Of a stretch of DNA of 64,000 nt, positions 12,027-23,258 are shown in pieces. The translations under genes and the position numbers were made by a program. The notes under the pieces were generated by a model. That model was not told the DNA's origin and searched no databases. It saw only the letters and a list, made by a program, of their open reading frames with translations. Source of the DNA: Ochromonas danica. Taxonomy: Eukaryota; Sar; Chrysophyceae; Chromulinales; Chromulinaceae. How positions within the stretch are numbered: position 1 is the first letter of the stretch; each line of letters opens with the position of its first letter. The stretch lies in contig VKHL01000126.1 in assembly GCA_015146655.1 (NCBI GenBank), positions 19,706 to 83,705 on the forward strand, given 5' to 3'.

Positions 12027-12944
12027 CTTCTTCCAATTTTTAACTATAAAATAATAAAATATCTATGATGACTACTGCAATGGATCTCACTGCTTTTTAT
12101 TTTCTCTCCTTACTTATTTATAAGATTAGGAGGAAGAAAGAGATGCAATAATTGTTAAATAATTTTTTTTTCACTCAAAATATTGTTAATGTGGAGAAAA
12201 GAACAAATGCAAAATCCAGCACAATCTAATCCCAACAAAAACAATCAAATCTTGAATCAACTGACTTAGAAAGGGAATACCCTATAGAGAAAAATTAATA
12301 TAATAATATTCAATTCTTTTTTCCTCTTATTCTCTGTATTTAAAAAAAACTTCTCTCTCTTAATCTTTCACTTAATCTCTTTTCGATCAGTCTCTCTTCA
12401 TTTTTGTGGTTCTCTCGGAATTCAACCCAAAACAGTTGCCTTTCCCACGCAACACAATAACCAGACTGTTGTTGAGCGAAAAGGAAAAGTTTCAAAAACA
12501 GCTTTTGCTACTATGTAAAAACGGGCTTGGGAAGGCTGCAAATGCAATGAAGTAGTGGTGGTGTGTTCTTGGGGCAGTTGGCTTGAAGGCGAAGAAGGGG
12601 AAAGTTAGACTAATAAAGCAGGAAATTAAAGATTGTAAAGTGAGAGAGGAGAGTTTTGGAGGCGGAAGGTAGAAGTAGAGTAGAAGAACATCAAGTTGTC
12701 ATGGCAAGTCCAGAAGATGAAGGGCAAGAGGGAGAGAGAAGGAAGACGAAGCATGAACCCGAACAAGGTGATCATCACCATCAAGGGTGAAGAGAGAAGA
12801 GTGAAGATCTATCAAATAATACATAGATCAATCACTAGTACACAATAAAAAGGACATATTTTCACTTATTCCCAAAAAAAACGGTGAAAATCAAATCTGT
12901 CCATTACTGCTCAAATCTGATCTACTTACTATACAGTATTAGGA
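12027..12944. other. Divergent promoter region with a 30-codon small open frame
   Basis: This spacer lies between a minus-strand start (12026) and the plus-strand transhydrogenase start (12945). It contains a CCCACGCA element near 12446. A short plus-strand open frame runs 12701-12790 (30 codons, MASPEDEGQEGERR...). It is either an upstream ORF or an alternative first exon: a GT at 12768 would join in frame to the AG just before 12943. The rest is A/T-rich with no coding signal. Confidence 0.4.
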
Positions 12945-15074
<2,130 letters not shown>

Positions 15075-15839
15075 TATGTTACAGTATCATATACAAGTAT
15101 GAACAAGAAGGAGGAGGTGGGGGTAGTAGGAGGAGGAGGGGAAGGGAGGGGGGATTCCCCAGTTTTGTATTGTTATGACATAAGAGGTAGTCTAGTCTAC
15201 TCTAGCCCACTAGTCTTGTCTGTCTGTGTCTGCTAGACTAGACTAGACTAGACTAGACTAGACTAGGTTGTCATACAGTAGACAATGTTGTCATATATTA
15301 TTATGTTGCCTTGTGGTGAAGTCATCTCTCTCTCTCTCTCTCTTGTACAGTAGCTGTAGTGGTTGTAATGGTTGTAGTTGTTATGGTGTAATGAATAATA
15401 ATAATAAATAGTAACAGTCTACTATCTATCAATCTATCTATTATAGCACCAGATACATCATACCTTCCTTATCTTTGAACTACTACTACTGCTACACTTA
15501 CTACCCACTCGTTAGTAATGGCACTACTACACTACACTACACTCACTACACTATTACACTATTACACTACTACACTACTGTACTATACTGTACTACCTCT
15601 TACTGTAGACAATGCTATACTGTCTATAGCAGTATAGTGAGAAGTTAGACTAGACTAGACTAGACTAGACTAGACTAGTCATATTATATAGAGTACAGTA
15701 GTCTAGTTGATACAGTAGTAGCAGACCTCGTAGTAGTAGTAGTAGTAGTAGCAGGTCAGACTGAAGACATCGATATGTTATTGTCATTAGACTATCACTA
15801 CCTTTGTCACTACCTTTGTCACTATCTCTGTCACTATCT
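15075..15839. other. Tail-to-tail spacer rich in CTAGA repeats
   Basis: This spacer separates two convergent genes. It contains two runs of the pentamer CTAGA (about 15234-15266 and 15642-15677), a (CT)n run near 15328-15342, ACTACACTACT-type repeats near 15520-15600 and several TACTGTA motifs. No coding sequence or RNA gene is seen. Confidence 0.55.
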
Positions 15840-16628
15840 CTATCTCTTTTTCCTCCTCTGACTAGCTGTTGTAGTTATGGTAGCTGTTGTAGGTCTACTA
15901 GTGTTAGAGGTAGTGTTAGAGGTAGTGTTAGAGGTAGTGTTAGGTGTAATGTTAACGGTAGCAGAGAGTCGTTGTTGTAGTTGAAGAGTATTCCTAGTAC
16001 TCTCTAACCAACACAACCTGCTGTTAACTTTACTGCCACTACCACCACCACTACCACTACCTCTACCACTACCTCTATCACTACCACCACTACTGTTAGC
16101 AGGGTAGGTAGTGAAGTTGTTGTCATAGTAGATGTGTTTGAAAGATCTAATCTGTGCTAGACGAATCTCTTGTTCATAGTCTGTGATCACTTCAGCCTTG
16201 GGGGTAGACAGACGATTGAAGTATCGATCAGTATTATCAATCTGACGAGGAGGACTGAGTAGAAGGGGGTAGGAGGAGGAGGAGGAGGAGTGGGTAGTGG
16301 TAGTGCGAGGTGGTGAAGAAGGAGGTGCACGATGATGTGGTACTAGACTGTGTCCTAGAGCATCCACAGAGGGACTATCAATGACAGTGTGTAGGTGACA
16401 CACACTACCTCCTCCTCCTCCTGCTCCTCCTCCTCCTCCTCCTCCTGCTACTATAGTAGAGGTAGTAGTGGTAGTAGAAGTAGTAGTAGTAGTAGTAGTA
16501 CGAGGTAGACTTCTCCCATCTAGAATAAAGAGACCACTAGGTCTTATTGCTCTGATAGGAAGAGTTGGAAGATGACGAAGATTCGTTTGATCATAGCAGC
16601 CATACCAATACTCATTAGACATCTTCAT
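15840..16628 (-). CDS. Low-complexity protein of unknown function
   Basis: A single open frame of 262 residues with an ATG start. It has four short ordered-looking islands: the N-terminal EYWYGCYDQTNLRHLPTLPIR, RPSGLFILDGRSLPR, NTDRYFNRLSTPKAEVITDYEQEIRLAQIRSFKHIYYD and RLCWLESTRNTLQLQQRL. Thr, Gly, Ser and Asn-Thr-Thr-Ser repeats separate them. The repeats correspond to (ACT)n/(CTC)n DNA. The basic tail ends QRRKKR. No domain is recognised. It shares a 270-bp divergent promoter with the PRUNE-type gene, so the two may be co-expressed. Reality of the gene is supported by the non-repetitive islands only. Confidence 0.5.
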   Translation of the reverse strand: MKMSNEYWYGCYDQTNLRHLPTLPIRAIRPSGLFILDGRSLPRTTTTTTTSTTTTTSTIVAGGGGGGGAGGGGGSVCHLHTVIDSPSVDALGHSLVPHHRAPPSSPPRTTTTHSSSSSSYPLLLSPPRQIDNTDRYFNRLSTPKAEVITDYEQEIRLAQIRSFKHIYYDNNFTTYPANSSGGSDRGSGRGSGSGGGSGSKVNSRLCWLESTRNTLQLQQRLSATVNITPNTTSNTTSNTTSNTSRPTTATITTTASQRRKKR

Positions 16629-16733
16629 CTCTTATCAGGTCTTGTCTAATACCATGTAGTCAAGTGATGATAGATAACAGACTAATGACAGTGGAGTGAG
16701 AAGATTCCCTATTAAGTTAATGGCGTTTCGCTT

Positions 16734-16798
16734 AAAAGAAACGCGTTTTATCTTAAAAGTCAATTGAGCTGTAGGCACTGAAAAAGAAACGCGTTTTA
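16734..16798. promoter_or_regulatory. Two copies of an ACGCGT-centred 17-bp element in a divergent promoter
   Basis: The 17-mer AAAAGAAACGCGTTTTA occurs perfectly at 16734-16750 and 16782-16798, in the same orientation, 48 bp apart. The core ACGCGT is the same as the MluI cell-cycle box bound by MBF/E2F-type factors in fungi. The sites lie 105-170 bp upstream of the PRUNE-type ATG and about the same distance from the minus-strand gene start. A TTAAGTTAA block lies beside them at 16711. Confidence 0.55.
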
Positions 16799-16901
16799 TA
16801 TGGAAAAGTCTGTGAAAACTCACTCTTTGCAAATATCGATGTTTGTCAAAGTAGAGGTTTGCTAAAAGTCACCTTCTTAGTGGCCTGCTGTCCATTGCCA
16901 G

Positions 16902-18575
16902 ATGATGATCGCACTCTTGCTCTTGATGTTCTTGAAGATCATTTCTTCATTTCATCCATCAATTTTAATCAAGTCATCATCTAGACTATCTACCTCTATG
17001 GCAGGCTTTTCTACCACATCCTCTCTAAAATCCTTTCTACAAGAACAATTACGAAAATATAAAGAAGGTGAAGGTAGTCATTATCATCTATTTCTTGGTA
17101 ATGAAGCATCTGATGCTGATAGTATAATCTCTGCTATTACTTTTGCTTATCTATCTTATCTTACTCCTTCTTCATTTTTACGAGAGATTAATAATAATAA
17201 TCATCATAATCATAATCATCATAATAATGAACATGATATATATCAAAATGAAAATGAAAATGAAAATGAAAAAAGTTTTGAAGTTGAATATGATGGAAAA
17301 GAAGAAAAAGAAAATGTGAAAACTGAAGATATTACATATGAAGAAGAAGATGAAAATGAAAGAAGAAGAAGATCTTCAGTTGTCTATCTACCACTCATTT
17401 CAGTTCCTAGAGAAGACTTTCCTCTTAGGAGAGAGGTAGAGATTCTCTTAGAGAAGGTTGACCTCTCATGGGATGACATCCTCTCATTAGAAGACATTCC
17501 TATTACTACTAGACCTTTCCCTTCAACTGTTAAGACAGTTCATTTGACTCTATTAGATCATAATCAACCTCATCCTGATGTCATTGAAAGACTATCACCA
17601 CCACCACTACTACTACCATCATCTCCTTCTTCTCCTTCTTCTTCTCATCATCATCATGACCATGATAACAGTGGTAGTAGTGGTAATGGTAGTGGTTCCT
17701 ATCATTTTCAAATTGTAGGTATCTTAGATCATCATTATGATCAACATGCCTTATTAACTTTACCTTCTTTTCAACGTCAAGTTGCCTTTGATAATGAAAA
17801 GAAACAAGCGAAAGTAGCTTCCACTTGTACTCTCATTACAGAGTATATGGAGAAGTTAGATACCACTGTCACTATCACACTTCCTACCACTGACTGTGCA
17901 CTACTCCTAGCTGGTGTCATTCTACTCGATACTGTCAACTTCCGTGCTGAAGTGAATAAAGCTACACCACGTGATGTACATGCAATGAAGTTTTTACAAA
18001 GTCTATTACCTTCTTTACAGCCTGATTATCTTTATGATGTATTAAATCGTGCTAAGACAGATCGTTCTTATTGGTCATCTTTATCTATTCGTAATGCTTT
18101 ACGATTTGATTGGAAGATCTTCCCTGTTGGAAGTAATAGTGATGGTAATAGTGGTAGTAATGGTAAGAGAATTGGTATAGCCTCAGTGTTGATGCCATTA
18201 GAAGATCTTCTACCTGATCCATCAGCTTTACAACAAGCATGGCGTCATGCAACAAGTCAAAATGTTGATCTCTTAGTTATTATGTCCATCTATGAGAAAA
18301 ATGATCATGAACTAGTTCGTGAAATTGGAGTATTATCTAAAGATGCTAATGTTGTTCAAAGTTTATTAAAGTATCTAATGACATTAGATGAAGATGATAA
18401 TCTAGCTTTGATTGAACTTCGTCGTGATCGTTTAGCAATTCCTCATTCATCACCACGTCATGCTTTACATGAGAAAGTGGTTATTGAAGGATGGATTTGT
18501 AAACAAGGTAGAGTACAATTCTCTCGTAAACAAGTTGCTCCTATTCTTGTGGATTTCATGGAAAGACAACATTAA
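16902..18575 (+). CDS. PRUNE/exopolyphosphatase-type DHH phosphoesterase
   Basis: A single open frame of 557 residues. After a hydrophobic N-terminus (possible signal or targeting peptide), the DHH-family motifs appear in order. LGNEASDADSIISA is the family GNxxxDxDS motif. Further on are ILDHHYD (the DHH metal-binding motif), STCTLITE, and LLLAGVILLDTVNF, which carries the fourth metal-binding Asp. The C-terminal DHHA2-like part includes RSYWSSLSIRNALRFDWK and the sensor-like LVIMSIYE. Four low-complexity inserts (His/Asn, Glu/Asn, Ser/Pro, Gly/Ser/Asn) enlarge it beyond the usual 400-450 residues. Known members hydrolyse short-chain polyphosphate or cyclic/nucleoside phosphates with Mn2+ or Co2+. 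All catalytic motifs look intact. Confidence 0.85.
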   Translation: MMIALLLLMFLKIISSFHPSILIKSSSRLSTSMAGFSTTSSLKSFLQEQLRKYKEGEGSHYHLFLGNEASDADSIISAITFAYLSYLTPSSFLREINNNNHHNHNHHNNEHDIYQNENENENEKSFEVEYDGKEEKENVKTEDITYEEEDENERRRRSSVVYLPLISVPREDFPLRREVEILLEKVDLSWDDILSLEDIPITTRPFPSTVKTVHLTLLDHNQPHPDVIERLSPPPLLLPSSPSSPSSSHHHHDHDNSGSSGNGSGSYHFQIVGILDHHYDQHALLTLPSFQRQVAFDNEKKQAKVASTCTLITEYMEKLDTTVTITLPTTDCALLLAGVILLDTVNFRAEVNKATPRDVHAMKFLQSLLPSLQPDYLYDVLNRAKTDRSYWSSLSIRNALRFDWKIFPVGSNSDGNSGSNGKRIGIASVLMPLEDLLPDPSALQQAWRHATSQNVDLLVIMSIYEKNDHELVREIGVLSKDANVVQSLLKYLMTLDEDDNLALIELRRDRLAIPHSSPRHALHEKVVIEGWICKQGRVQFSRKQVAPILVDFMERQH

Positions 18576-19219
18576 TGAGAATGAGAGACAAACAATGAGA
18601 GACTGACAGAGAGAGAGGAACTGTTTCTTCAATCTATTATATAGTAGTATATATTATCTTCTTTTGCATGCATAATTGAGAAAATGTAACACTTAATAGA
18701 TCAACACGCGGTTTAAACAACACATAGTCTACAGTCTACAGTAGCTCATCTTAGTCTATGTGGTGGGTTAGTTACACTAGTCTAGTTACTGTACAGTAGC
18801 TGAGTTGTTAATTAGTATTATACTACTGTAGTATATATACTGTTCATGTCTCTATTTTATTATTTTAGTGTCTCTAGTCTTACTCTACTATCTTATCATC
18901 TTAGAAAATATACAACAATGTCATGATGATATAAGACAGAGTGAAGACTAAAGAGTAAACAAGGCTAACACAATACTAATAGTAGTAGAAGTAGTCATCA
19001 TTACTAGTCTAGTCTAGTCTACAGTAGTAACTTACTGTCTGATACAGTACAGTACAGTCACTAGCTACAGTACTAGTCTAGTCTAGTCTAGTCTACAGTC
19101 ATACAGTATTATTATCCAGTATAATCTACTACCCACTACCCCCACACTACCTAGCCTCTACTAGACTACTGTAACCACTAACAGTACTAACCACTAAAGG
19201 CAGTGAGTGGTTAGTGCTG
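18576..19219. other. Tail-to-tail spacer rich in CTAGTCTAG and TACTGTA motifs
   Basis: This convergent spacer holds many copies of CTACAGTA/TACTGTAG (for example near 18735, 18792, 18826, 19019 and 19064) and CTAGTCTAG runs (19008-19020 and 19074-19096). No gene is seen. The motif load is as in the other convergent spacers. Confidence 0.55.
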
Positions 19220-19624
19220 TTACTTATTGGTATTAGACCCCCCTCCACCTCCACCTCCACCTCTTAACTGCTCTAACTTCTTCTTATTCTTCACATTAAC
19301 ATGACCATAAGGACAATGACGACATGCATTACCACAGCATTTCCCTTTCTTCTCATGAAACAATGAAGTGAACACTGTATAGCCTGTAGCAGGATCTATA
19401 TAAGTATCTTGTCCTGCAGCACAAGCTGTACGATGTAGTTCTTCTAGTTCAGGGGAAAGGGGGGTCATAGTAGTCGAGGTAGAGGTAGTGGTAGTGGTAG
19501 TGGTAGTGGTAGTAGTAGAAGAAGAACTCATTCTCTTGATAGTAGTAGCTGACAGACTATATACTCTACTATAGTATTGATAGAAGATCTTGCTGCTAGT
19601 AGCACTGATTTGTCGTCCAAACAT
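19220..19624 (-). CDS. DUF5522-type small Cys-rich protein, probably mitochondrial
   Basis: A 134-residue single exon. The C-terminal half has the signature ELHRTACAAGQDTYIDPATG followed by YTVFTSLFHEKKGKCCGNACRHCPY. This is the conserved core of the short DUF5522 family (human C1orf53-like), with five Cys in the CCG.ACRHC block that suggest metal binding. The N-terminus (MFGRQISATSSKIFYQYYSRVYSLSA) is basic, hydroxylated and free of acidic residues, as in a mitochondrial presequence. A Thr run and a Gly run are low-complexity additions. Function of the family is not known. The start is well set because the presequence follows the ATG directly. Confidence 0.8.
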   Translation of the reverse strand: MFGRQISATSSKIFYQYYSRVYSLSATTIKRMSSSSTTTTTTTTTTTSTSTTMTPLSPELEELHRTACAAGQDTYIDPATGYTVFTSLFHEKKGKCCGNACRHCPYGHVNVKNKKKLEQLRGGGGGGGGSNTNK

Positions 19625-19689
19625 TTCTTTCTTGTTCTTCTTGTCCTCCCAGCAGACACGTGCAAAGGCAACAACACAACCTTCTATTT

Positions 19690-19756
19690 AAGTTAACGAT
19701 ATCTTATTAAGTTAATAGTATCTTATTAAGTTAATGATATCGTATTAAGTTAATTG
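19690..19756. repeat. 19-bp tandem repeat, unit begins AAGTTAA, in the promoter of the DUF5522 gene
   Basis: Three adjacent 19-bp units (19690-19708, 19709-19727, 19728-19746) plus half a fourth share the pattern AAGTTAAnnnTATCnTATT. They lie 66-132 bp upstream of the minus-strand ATG at 19624. Their core AAGTTAA is the same as in several other upstream regions in this window. Confidence 0.85.
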
Positions 19757-20334
19757 TTGAGGTTGGGTGGGGTGAACAATGAAAGTGAAAAGAAAATTAT
19801 GAGCAAGTTCTTGGGAAGATAGAGGAAAGGAAAGAAAGAAGGAATTCCAGACTTCTTTCTCTCTCTTTCTCTATAACAAAACAGACTGATGACGATGACG
19901 AAGAAGAAGAGGAAGTGGAAGAAGATTCTCATCTACTTCTTCTTGTTCTTTCTTCTTCCTATTAATTTCTGTTCTTCTTCTTCTTCTTCTTCTTCTTCTT
20001 CTTCTTCTTCTTCTTCTTCCCCATAGAGTGAGTCAGTGAATGTTGAATGTTGTCCTATATAGACCCCTCTATACAGTAGCACAGGATAGCAGAGCATAGT
20101 ACAGGTTGTATGGGATAGACATCAGCAGACATGCATAGAAGCTGTTGGAGAATCCTTTGTCATCCTCATTGAAAGAAGAAAAGATAGTTTTGAAACATTA
20201 TTATTGTCTTCATTATTATCATTAATTCTATTTCATTGTCTTTCTATCTAGTTCCTACAGTATCAACTAGACTATTATTGTCATCATATTTATCATATTT
20301 ATAATATTATTTGTTATTTATTATTATTGTGATC
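19757..20334. other. Spacer with a (TTC)n run
   Basis: This lies upstream of the single-pass membrane protein gene. It contains a purine/pyrimidine-skewed stretch and a (TTC)n run from about 19972 to 20019, then A/T-rich sequence up to the plus-strand ATG. No gene is supported. Confidence 0.5.
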
Positions 20335-21123
20335 ATGAAGATCATCTGGAGTAAAATCTCTCATTCTATCCATCCCTCCTCTACTACCTCTACTACCTCT
20401 ACTACTGTTACTTCTGTTGTCTATCATGCACTACGTCATCATCCTACCCTCTTCTCCCAGGAAGGGGTAGGAATAGAAGGAGAAGAAGGAGGAGCCAATC
20501 ACACTCCTACTACTGCTACTACTAGTCTTGTCAGATCCATGATGTCCTTGTTCTTCACTACTACTAGTCACAGTGGTGTAGGGGGTGGAGACCCCACTAC
20601 TCCCACTACCTCTAATCCAGGAGCATCTGATACATCTAGTGGTGAAGAACTAAACAATAACAATGACAATGATAACGATGGAGAGCATGACAAAGCTATC
20701 CTAGGAGTTATTATCGTCTGTGCTTGTGTTATAGGATTAGTCATCTTTCGTTGTTTTTGTGGGAAACTTTGTGCTTGGTATTACAATCCTGTGGTGATTG
20801 TATCCATGGATGTTGAACCTCCTGTAGTGGATGTTGAACTAGTCCTCTCTGGTGGGGAGGGGGAGGAGGTGATGGAGGTGGGAGTGGCTGGGTTACCTCA
20901 AGGTGAAGAGAAAGAAGAAGAAGAAGAGAAGTTGGGAGGAGAGGAAGCTATTAGCACCTCCTCTATTGTACCTCATGTTGTTGTTAGTGGTAGTGGTGGT
21001 GGTGGTGGGGGTAGTGGTGAGAAGGAGTTGAGGGTAGTGGAGGCTGTTGTAGTCAATCGCCAACACCTTCCTATTGCTTTCTTGAAAGGAGAAGTGAGAG
21101 GGGCTATATATAGTCAAGCTTAA
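20335..21123 (+). CDS. Single-pass membrane protein of unknown function
   Basis: An open frame of 262 residues from the ATG at 20335 (the frame opens earlier, without ATG). A Thr/Ser/Gly-rich N-terminal half is followed by one strong membrane segment, AILGVIIVCACVIGLVIFRC, with Cys/Trp/Tyr just inside (FCGKLCAWYY). The C-terminal half is acidic and Gly/Glu/Val-rich with a conserved-looking end (RQHLPIAFLKGEVRGAIYSQ). No domain is recognised. The layout (mucin-like outside, one helix, acidic inside) is that of a cell-surface protein, which is inference. The gene ends 495 bp before the 5S rRNA gene. Confidence 0.5.
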   Translation: MKIIWSKISHSIHPSSTTSTTSTTVTSVVYHALRHHPTLFSQEGVGIEGEEGGANHTPTTATTSLVRSMMSLFFTTTSHSGVGGGDPTTPTTSNPGASDTSSGEELNNNNDNDNDGEHDKAILGVIIVCACVIGLVIFRCFCGKLCAWYYNPVVIVSMDVEPPVVDVELVLSGGEGEEVMEVGVAGLPQGEEKEEEEEKLGGEEAISTSSIVPHVVVSGSGGGGGGSGEKELRVVEAVVVNRQHLPIAFLKGEVRGAIYSQA

Positions 21124-21617
21124 CCCATGGACTACTACCCTATCCTACCCTATCCTGCCCTATCCTGTCCTATTGTTTTGTATAGTTTTTGGAATATCAT
21201 CACATACATATTGTAGACTAGCATAGCATAGTGATTGACAATTGTTTTGTTGATTTCCCTTTCTATTGTTGATTATTATAGAGTATTGTCTCTTATTGAC
21301 AATGCCATGTCTATCCAGCAGTTAATACACACATTAAAGGTGTTCTAGGATACTACTGTAATAGGTGATCTAGACCTTAACTTAACATCATCATCATATC
21401 ATCATGCTGTGTTTTGTTGTGTAACTGATAAAGCTAAATCAAGCCAAAAGATGACTTATGAACTCCTAATTCTGTACTGTCTAGTAAGGGACAGAGTGTA
21501 CACACCATGTATTCTACACGTTAGACCATCACCATCATCAGTGGAGTATATTTTTGATGCAAATCAGTCTAACTAATAAATATCCTTTCTATAATGAGAA
21601 GGAGATGAAACAGACAT
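21124..21617. other. Spacer before the 5S gene
   Basis: It begins with a decanucleotide-like repeat of CCTATCCTAC type (21138-21172). The remainder is A/T-rich with a CTTAACTTAACATC block near 21378. No gene is seen. Confidence 0.45.
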
Positions 21618-21732
21618 GATCGTTCATACTAGCACTACTGCACCCTAACCCGTCAGATCTAGGAAGTTAAGCGTGCTCAGGCGAGGCCAGTAGTACGGTG
21701 GGTGACCACGTGCGAAGCCCTCGTGACGATCG
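21618..21732 (+). rRNA. 5S ribosomal RNA
   Basis: The 115-nt segment has the 5S layout. The ends pair (GATCGT at 21618-21623 with ACGATC at 21726-21731). CCTAACCCGTCAGATCTAGG fills the helix II/III region. GGAAGTTAAGCG at 21662-21673 matches the universal box A region, and the CCAGTAGTACGGTGGGTGACC block matches the intermediate element/box C. A TTTT follows immediately (21733), as a Pol III terminator. It is a solitary copy here, not in a tandem array or next to other rRNA genes. Confidence 0.93.
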
Positions 21733-22043
21733 TTTTGTTATGCATGCAAAACTTTTATATATGAACTTTTCTATGCTTTTCTATATCGTCTTGTCTTCTT
21801 AGACTATAATACGATTAGATATTGTTGCCAGCCACGTCTCCTCCTTCTTGTACTGTAGTATGATCAACAACCAATCGATTCCATCGCTCACATTTACTTA
21901 AGTTAATCCCCAATTAACTTAACACATGAGATTGGTCAGACGACCATTTTCAGTTCTTCTTTCTCCTTTTCTTTTTCAATATCTTTCAGTTTCTTACTAT
22001 TCCCTCAGTGTGTGACTTTGTCAGTGTGTCAGTGTGAGTGTCT
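21733..22043. promoter_or_regulatory. Upstream region with an inverted TTAAGTTAAT repeat
   Basis: At 21898-21922 a perfect 10-bp inverted repeat, TTAAGTTAAT, then five bases, then ATTAACTTAA, stands about 120-145 bp upstream of the next ATG (22044). The arms match the AAGTTAA element of other promoters here. The rest is A/T-rich with no gene. Confidence 0.4.
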
Positions 22044-22541
22044 ATGGCAGCAGTGGATCCAGCACTCGTAGCAGCCTCAGCAGCCTCTATCCCCTCTAGC
22101 AATGACTTACTCCTCATCACAGCAGCTATGGTACAAGGATCATCTCAAGATATGGTCCCACTACTTCCTAAAGTCTATCTTAAGAGAAGCAGACAATGTT
22201 GGGAGAACCTTACATTAGAAGAGAAAATCTCTTTGAAACAGAAGGTTCGTCGTCCTATTCTATTTCAATCTACTCTCTATGAACTACCTGAAGAATTCCT
22301 AGCTAAGCGAATACAATGTGATGATGAAGATGGAGGAGGAGGAGGTAGACCTAGAGATGCTAAAGAGATTTGTTCTATGATGGCTATTGATAAGAAAACT
22401 GTTAATTTCCCTGTAGAACACAAGCAATTAAAGGCTATGATTCCTAATATTGATGACATTCGAGAAGCTTTGAAGTCTCAACGTCAACCTAAACCAAAGA
22501 GGAAGAAGCCTTCCTCCTCCTCCTCCTCCTCCTCCTTATGA
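22044..22541 (+). CDS. Small basic protein of unknown function
   Basis: A frame of 165 residues from the ATG at 22044 (MAAVDPALVAASA...). The central part looks folded: LPKVYLKRSRQCWENLTLEEKISLKQKVRRPILFQSTLYELPEEFLAKRIQ. A later segment, CSMMAIDKKTVNFPVEHKQLKAMIPNIDDIREAL, is also ordered-looking. The C-terminus is basic (KPKRKKP) followed by poly-Ser, which could be a nuclear localisation signal. I do not recognise a family. The frame contains a Gly run from (GGA)n. Confidence 0.5.
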   Translation: MAAVDPALVAASAASIPSSNDLLLITAAMVQGSSQDMVPLLPKVYLKRSRQCWENLTLEEKISLKQKVRRPILFQSTLYELPEEFLAKRIQCDDEDGGGGGRPRDAKEICSMMAIDKKTVNFPVEHKQLKAMIPNIDDIREALKSQRQPKPKRKKPSSSSSSSSL

Positions 22542-22881
22542 TGGACACACACACAGAGTCAGGGTCAGGTTGGAAGGGGAAGGGGGAGGGGGAGGGAAGA
22601 GGTACAGTAGTGTTCTTGCACTTGACGACCCTCTCTCTCACTCCCTTCTACTCCTCCTCCTCCTCCTCCTCCCAACTGCATCACTATATGGTGTGCAGTC
22701 TCCTACCTCTCCTTCCCATGCGGCACTACTTCTACTACTTCTACTGGTGGTAGAGATCAAGTCGTAGTGTCATGAGCATATCATTGTCATGGAGGTTCGG
22801 TCAGTGATTGGAATTGTTAAAGAGCTTTGAGGAGGTTGGTACTGTAAGAGATGCTAATTATGAGTTCTAGACTAGTAGTAC

Positions 22882-22967
<86 letters not shown>

Positions 22968-23258
22968 TACACACACATATCGATCAAACTCTAAAATCTC
23001 GAGTTTAAACTCTCCATATGTCCATATCCCAAGTCTCAATCTATTCAGCTCAAGTCAGCTCAGAGCAGAGCAGCTCAGATCAGCTCACCTCGCTCACCAT
23101 GGATTGCAATCTTCTTCACAATCTCTCTCTCTCTCTGGTGACTGAAAACCTCTTCACCTTCAGTCAGTCAGTGTCAGTCAGTCAGTGTCAGTCAGTCAGT
23201 CAATTGTTCCTATCACAATAACACTAACAATACCTTCATTATCATAATTAAATAAGAG
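22542..23258. other. Spacer with (CA)n and GTCAGTCA repeats
   Basis: Contains GA-rich and CTC-rich tracts, a (CA)n run at 22887-22963, CAGAGCAGCTCAG-type short repeats near 23050-23090 and GTCAGTCA repeats near 23163-23205. It should include the ELMO gene promoter. Open stretches here come from repeats. Confidence 0.5.

Noticed and set aside
22038-22043. GTG start for the small basic protein
   Set aside because: A nuclear gene should use the ATG at 22044; other GTG, TTG or CTG frame openings at 20311, 27383 and 58025 were moved to ATG for the same reason.
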